Made by a program: the position numbers and the translations under genes. The notes under the pieces are model-generated. The model saw only the letters and a program-made list of their open reading frames with translations, was not told where the DNA came from and made no database searches. A stretch of DNA of 8,947 nucleotides, taken from contig JASIEC010000001.1 in assembly GCA_030046135.1 (NCBI GenBank), positions 1 through 8,947 on the forward strand, in the 5' to 3' direction. This document shows, piece after piece, positions 5,942 through 8,947 of this stretch. How positions within the stretch are numbered: the first letter of the stretch is position 1; each line of letters opens with the position of its first letter. The DNA is from Thermoplasmata archaeon (lineage in GTDB: Archaea > Thermoplasmatota > Thermoplasmata > Lutacidiplasmatales > UBA184).

Positions 5942-6924
5942 TGGTCGAGCGGTCCGGCGAGGCGATCTGGGTCGAGAAGCACCGGCCCTCGAGCCTCCGC
6001 GAGATGCTCGGCCAGGAGGCGATCGTTCCGCTGCTGCGCTCGTACGCCGAGAAGCGCTCGATGCCCCACCTCCTGTTCGCGGGACCTCCCGGGACCGGCA
6101 AAACCACGGCGGCGATCGCTCTCGCGCGAGACCTGTTCGGGGAGGGGTGGAAGATGAGCTTCCTCGAGCTCAACGCGAGCGACGAGCGCGGGATCGACAC
6201 CGTGCGCACGACGATCAAGCAGTACGCCCGGACCGCTCCGCTCGGCGAGGTCGGGTTCAAGATCCTGTTCCTCGACGAAGCCGACAACCTCACGTCGGAG
6301 GCGCAGGCCTCGCTTCGCCGCCTGATGGAGCGGTACTCGGGCTCGTGCCGGTTCATTCTCTCCTGCAACTACTCCTCCCGGATCATCGAGCCGATCCAGT
6401 CCCGGTGCGCGGTGTTCCGGTTCCGGGCGTACGGTCCCGAAGCGATCCGAGCCCTGCTGCAGCGGATCGCGGCGGCCGAAGGGGTCACCGTCGCGCCCGA
6501 GGCCGTCGAGACGATCGTCGCGGCGAGCGCGGGGGACCTGCGCCGGGCGACGAACCTCCTGCAGCTCGCCGCGACCCACGCCGATCCCGTCACGGCGGAG
6601 ACGGTGCGGGAGTACGCGACCGTCCCGCTCCGGCGGGAGGTCGAGGGGATGCTGGCGGCCGCCCTCCAGGGGAGGTTCGTCGACGCGCGCACCCGGCTCT
6701 ACGCGATCTTCACCGAGCGCGGGGCGGCCGGCGAGGAGATCCTCCGGGCGATCCACAGCTACCTGCCCGAAATCGACGACGCGGTCCTCCCGCCCCGCGA
6801 GAAGGTCCGCCTCGTGGAGTTCCTCGGAGAGATCGAGTTCCGCCTGGCCCAGGGCGCCTCGGACCGGATCCAGCTCGAAGCCGTCCTGGCGCACCTCGCC
6901 GCCGGCGCCGACCGGGGGAGGTAG
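5941..6924 (+). CDS. rfcS: Replication factor C small subunit (clamp loader)
   Basis: The archaeal RFC small subunit joins the large subunit to load the PCNA sliding clamp on primed DNA, using ATP. The protein has 327 residues, normal for the family. It opens with WVEKHRPSSLREMLGQE, the standard RFC box. Walker A is GPPGTGKT (48-55), Walker B is LFLDEAD (109-115) and sensor 1 is in SCNYSSRII (141-149). The SRC motif with the trans-acting arginine finger is at 154-156, and sensor 2 is GDLRRATN (198-205). The rest is the helical collar domain that holds the pentamer together. No intein interrupts the Walker A region, a common insertion site in archaeal RFC. GTG at 5938 directly precedes ATG at 5941; I chose the ATG, which overlaps the upstream stop as TGATG. 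moaC follows after 58 bases. Confidence 0.96.
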   Translation: MVERSGEAIWVEKHRPSSLREMLGQEAIVPLLRSYAEKRSMPHLLFAGPPGTGKTTAAIALARDLFGEGWKMSFLELNASDERGIDTVRTTIKQYARTAPLGEVGFKILFLDEADNLTSEAQASLRRLMERYSGSCRFILSCNYSSRIIEPIQSRCAVFRFRAYGPEAIRALLQRIAAAEGVTVAPEAVETIVAASAGDLRRATNLLQLAATHADPVTAETVREYATVPLRREVEGMLAAALQGRFVDARTRLYAIFTERGAAGEEILRAIHSYLPEIDDAVLPPREKVRLVEFLGEIEFRLAQGASDRIQLEAVLAHLAAGADRGR

Positions 6925-6971
6925 GCCGACGGCCCGCCAGCGCGACGTCGGGGGGAAGCCTCCCTTCCACC

Positions 6972-6977
6972 GGAGGG
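6972..6977 (+). promoter_or_regulatory. Shine-Dalgarno site before the moaC GTG
   Basis: GGAGGGCGATC directly before the GTG at 6983 is a near match to the full complement of the archaeal 16S rRNA 3' end (GGAGGTGATC). It supports initiation at 6983 even though conserved MoaC sequence continues upstream of that codon in the same frame. Confidence 0.6.
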
Positions 6978-6982
6978 CGATC

Positions 6983-7378
6983 GTGGTCGGGGAGCTCAAG
7001 GTCTCTCCCGCGACGCTCCGGGCGGTCCGCGCGGGCCGGGTGGAGAAGGGCGACCCCCTGGCGACCGCCGAGATCGCGGGGCTCCTCGCGATGAAGCGCA
7101 CCCCCGAGCTCGTCCCCCACTGCCACGCGGTCGCGCTCACCGCCTCCGCCGTCGAGGTCCGGGCGGGCCGGGGCGCGCTTCGGGTCCGGGCCGAGGCCGA
7201 GGCGGTCGATCGCACGGGGGTCGAGATGGAGGCGCTCGTGGGGGCGAGCGTCGCCCTCCTGACGGCCTGGGACATGGTGAAATATCTCGAGAAGGATGCC
7301 CGCGGGCTCTACCCGAGGACATCCCTCGGGCCGATCCGGGTCGTGAGGAAGCAGGTGGCGAGGAGGCAGGAGCGCTGA
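6983..7378 (+). CDS. moaC: Cyclic pyranopterin monophosphate synthase MoaC
   Basis: MoaC converts the cyclised GTP made by MoaA into cyclic pyranopterin monophosphate, the first stable intermediate of molybdenum/tungsten cofactor synthesis. From GTG 6983 the protein has 131 residues, somewhat short. It carries EKGDPLATAEIAG (Lys22), VPHCH (His46/His48), DRTGVEMEAL (Glu81/Glu83) and WDMVK (Asp97, Lys100), matching the family's catalytic Lys, His and DMxK residues. The frame is also open upstream, and codons 6944-6982 read DVGGKPPFHRRAI, just like the conserved MoaC N-terminus (DV-x-x-KP-x-x-x-R-x-A). No ATG, GTG or TTG occurs in that frame from 6800 to 6983, so either translation starts at the GTG and drops this segment, a rare start codon is used, or the sequence carries an error (a run of six G lies at 6950-6955). 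It is 58 bases after rfcS and 2 bases before moaB. Confidence 0.92.
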   Translation: MVGELKVSPATLRAVRAGRVEKGDPLATAEIAGLLAMKRTPELVPHCHAVALTASAVEVRAGRGALRVRAEAEAVDRTGVEMEALVGASVALLTAWDMVKYLEKDARGLYPRTSLGPIRVVRKQVARRQER

Positions 7379-7380
7379 CC

Positions 7381-7899
7381 GTGCCCGACGCCAGTCCTCC
7401 GCCCCGTCGGCACCGTCTCGAGGGAGAACGGGCGCTCGGCTTCGGGATCCTCTCGGTCTCGGACACGCACACGGCCGACGACGACCCGTCGGGGGATCTC
7501 GCCCGGAGCCTCGTCGAGGCCGCGGGCCACTCGATCGTCCACTACGCGCTCGTCGCGAACTCGATCGCGGACGTGCGGGAGAAGCTCGAGCCGTGGCTCG
7601 CGGACCGGGCGGTCCACGCCGCGGTCACGGTGGGCGGAACCGGGGTGAGCTCCCGGGACCTCACCGTCAATGCGCTCGAGACGATGGGCGGACGACGGCT
7701 CGACGGCTTCGGCGAGCTCTATCGGTCGGTGAGCTTCGAGGAGGTGGGGCCTCTCGCGATGATGAGCCGCGCCGGCCTCTACCTGCTCGGAGGGAAGCCG
7801 GTCTTCGCCCTCCCCGGCAGCGAACGGGCCGTGCGCACCGCGCTCGAGAAGCTGATCCTTCCGGCGTCCGTCCACCTGGTCGAGGAACTCGAGCGATAG
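7381..7899 (+). CDS. moaB: Molybdopterin adenylyltransferase MoaB/MogA family
   Basis: In archaea, MoaB-type proteins activate molybdopterin by adenylation before metal insertion, the job MogA does in Escherichia coli. The protein has 172 residues, usual for MoaB. After a short Arg/Pro leader the fold begins FGILSVSDTHT (21-31). The hallmark GGTGVSSRDLT (85-95) is intact, followed by DGFGELYR (108-115), SFEEVG and a late FALPGSERAV (142-151). These are the molybdopterin- and nucleotide-binding parts of the domain. The start is GTG at 7381, two bases after the moaC stop, with AGGAGG and CAGGAG sequences upstream, so the two genes almost certainly share a transcript. MoaB versus MogA cannot be settled from sequence alone, but in archaea the MoaB name is standard. 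Confidence 0.93.
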   Translation: MPDASPPPRRHRLEGERALGFGILSVSDTHTADDDPSGDLARSLVEAAGHSIVHYALVANSIADVREKLEPWLADRAVHAAVTVGGTGVSSRDLTVNALETMGGRRLDGFGELYRSVSFEEVGPLAMMSRAGLYLLGGKPVFALPGSERAVRTALEKLILPASVHLVEELER

Positions 7900-7921
7900 C
7901 CGCCGGCCGCGGCCTCCGGGA

Positions 7922-8947
7922 TCAGAACAGCGAGGTCTGGTCGACGAGCGGCGGTCCGATCGCGTACGTCGAGAGATAGTACCAGACCGCGACCTGGGAG
8001 TGCGAGATGATTTCGATCGTCTCGTTGGCGAGGATGGTCACGTTGCCGCTCCAGGTCCCGACGGTCCCGCCGAACGTCGCCACGATCTTTCCGCCCGAGG
8101 AGTTGAGGAAGGCGTACCACCCTCCGACCGCGGGGGCCGAGCACGCCCCCCCACCCAGAAGGGCCGTGTCGCCCACGCCGCACGTCGACGGGACCGCGCT
8201 CGAGCGAAGGGTCGCCCCCGTCGTCGAGTTGGTGATCTCGAGCCCGAACTCCCCGGCGGCGAGCCCCGTGCTCGGAGCGAGGTCGAGCACGGAGTAGGCG
8301 AACGCTCCCGAATCGACCGTGCCGTACGAGTGGGGCGACACCCCCGTCCCGAGGACGGGGGCGAGCGGAGCGGGGGCCGGGGCGAGCGCCCCCGAGCACG
8401 CCGCCGCGGTGGAGCTCGAGTCCGTCAGGATCGCCCCGTCGGCGGCGTTCAGGTAGACGTTGAGCGAGTCCCCGGTCCCCGTCCCGGAGTTGGGCCCCAC
8501 GCCGCACGTCGTGTAGTCTAAGTGCCAGACGGGCGGCCCCCTCGAGGTGTTCGAGGGGAGGAGCGCGTATTCGGCGCTCGCCTCCGGATGGTCGGTGACA
8601 AAGACGCCCGCAACCGACGCCGCGTCCGCCGCGGCGGCGACGCTCGAGAGGTACTTCGTCGCGAGGGTCGAGAACTTCGTGAGCGAGTCCGAGCAGGCCC
8701 CCGAGGGGAAGTACCCGAGGTAGTACGCGTGACCGCCGAACTCCGCGATCCACGTCGCCCAGCCGGTGCTGCTCGAATAGTACACGAACAGCCAGCCGTA
8801 GAGCAAGCCCGAGGAGTAGTTGCCGGTCTCCGCGGGGATCGTGAGGTTGTGAGCGAGGCCGTCCGTGACCGGACAGCTGACGTTCCCGAAGGAGGCGCCG
8901 AAGTCGAAGGAGGAGGTCGAGGAGATGCCGAGGAGCATGACGAGCTC
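7922..8947 (-). CDS. Secreted or surface protein with internal CGVG repeat (5'-partial)
   Basis: The frame is open to the right edge (ELVMLLGISS at the cut), so the N-terminus, including any signal peptide, lies outside; the ATG at 8938 is probably internal. The visible 341 residues are rich in Ser, Thr, Gly, Ala and Asn, with few Lys. They carry eight N-glycosylation sequons (Asn22, 34, 43, 133, 240, 282, 302, 308) and six cysteines (25, 84, 148, 184, 256, 269), as expected outside the cell. Two segments start alike with TTCGVG (146-151) and STCGVG (254-259) and run on to NAADGAI and NSSGGKI, suggesting two related domains. They are separated by a Pro/Ala stretch (APAPAPLAP) and a strand-rich part (FAYSVLDLAPSTGLAAGEF) that recalls archaeal pilin-like or adhesin domains. 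No C-terminal anchor or sorting motif is seen. I cannot name a family. It converges on moaB with a 22-base gap. Confidence 0.78.
   Translation of the reverse strand, partial: ELVMLLGISSTSSFDFGASFGNVSCPVTDGLAHNLTIPAETGNYSSGLLYGWLFVYYSSSTGWATWIAEFGGHAYYLGYFPSGACSDSLTKFSTLATKYLSSVAAAADAASVAGVFVTDHPEASAEYALLPSNTSRGPPVWHLDYTTCGVGPNSGTGTGDSLNVYLNAADGAILTDSSSTAAACSGALAPAPAPLAPVLGTGVSPHSYGTVDSGAFAYSVLDLAPSTGLAAGEFGLEITNSTTGATLRSSAVPSTCGVGDTALLGGGACSAPAVGGWYAFLNSSGGKIVATFGGTVGTWSGNVTILANETIEIISHSQVAVWYYLSTYAIGPPLVDQTSLF
8341..8361. repeat. Perfect 9-bp inverted repeat inside the surface-protein gene
   Basis: Arms CCCCCGTCC (8341-8349) and GGACGGGGG (8353-8361) are exact reverse complements around a 3-base loop. 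It lies in the coding region just after the Pro/Ala linker on the minus strand. It may be a stable RNA hairpin or simply a result of GC-rich codons. Confidence 0.4.

Noticed and set aside
5806..7275. 489-codon open frame on the minus strand across rfcS and moaC
   Set aside because: Its length comes from G/C third positions of the real genes on the other strand; the product is Arg/Asp/Gly-rich with no recognisable domain.
7905..7914. GGCCGCGGCC palindrome between moaB and the convergent surface-protein gene
   Set aside because: Short all-GC palindromes are expected by chance at this base composition, and there is no T-run to support a terminator.
1..8947. CRISPR arrays, insertion sequences, tRNA or rRNA genes, defence systems
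   Set aside because: No spaced direct repeats, transposase motifs, tRNA-like cloverleaf with a CCA-proximal stem, or rRNA-like stretches were seen; nearly all bases are in the genes listed.

Overview
The window comes from a very GC-rich archaeal genome (G+C about 70% by eye, strong G/C preference at third codon positions). Three genes are archaeal markers: a Taw1-type tRNA wyosine radical SAM enzyme, a 53-residue Sec61-beta, and a replication factor C small subunit. Several genes also have a short AT-rich box about 26-35 bases before the start codon, as expected for archaeal TATA boxes with leaderless or near-leaderless mRNAs. High GC, a proteome that is not strongly acidic, and a Ser/Thr/Asn/Gly-rich secreted protein suggest a Thermoplasmatota-like lineage rather than a haloarchaeon. 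That placement is inference.

Layout, left to right. Positions 1-1599 (+) hold the 3' part of a HyfB/HycC-like antiporter-type membrane subunit, cut by the left edge. A convergent universal stress protein follows (1628-2104, -) with a Shine-Dalgarno site and a possibly structured leader. Between it and the divergent taw1 gene (2299-3294, +) lie two candidate promoters. The 3' end of taw1 overlaps by 20 bases the short sec61-beta gene (3275-3436, -). sppA (3473-4267, -) lies upstream of sec61-beta on the same strand, giving a small secretion-themed pair. Divergent from sppA is an uncharacterised multi-pass membrane protein (4368-5396, +). Next come a small His-rich, hemerythrin-like protein (5477-5941, +), the RFC small subunit (5941-6924, +), moaC (6983-7378, +) and moaB (7381-7899, +), closely spaced on one strand. 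The window closes with a convergent gene (7922-8947, -) for a secreted or surface protein cut by the right edge.

Functional themes are tRNA modification (taw1), protein export (sec61-beta, sppA), DNA replication (rfcS), molybdenum/tungsten cofactor synthesis (moaC, moaB) and membrane energy conversion (hyfB-like). I see no mobile elements, CRISPR array, tRNA or rRNA genes, and no clear new multi-gene system. The items most worth a second look are the missing start codon for the conserved MoaC N-terminus, the hemerythrin-like gene whose stop overlaps the RFC start (TGATG), an SppA with no visible membrane anchor, the uncharacterised EE/His membrane protein, and the secreted protein with an internal CGVG repeat.
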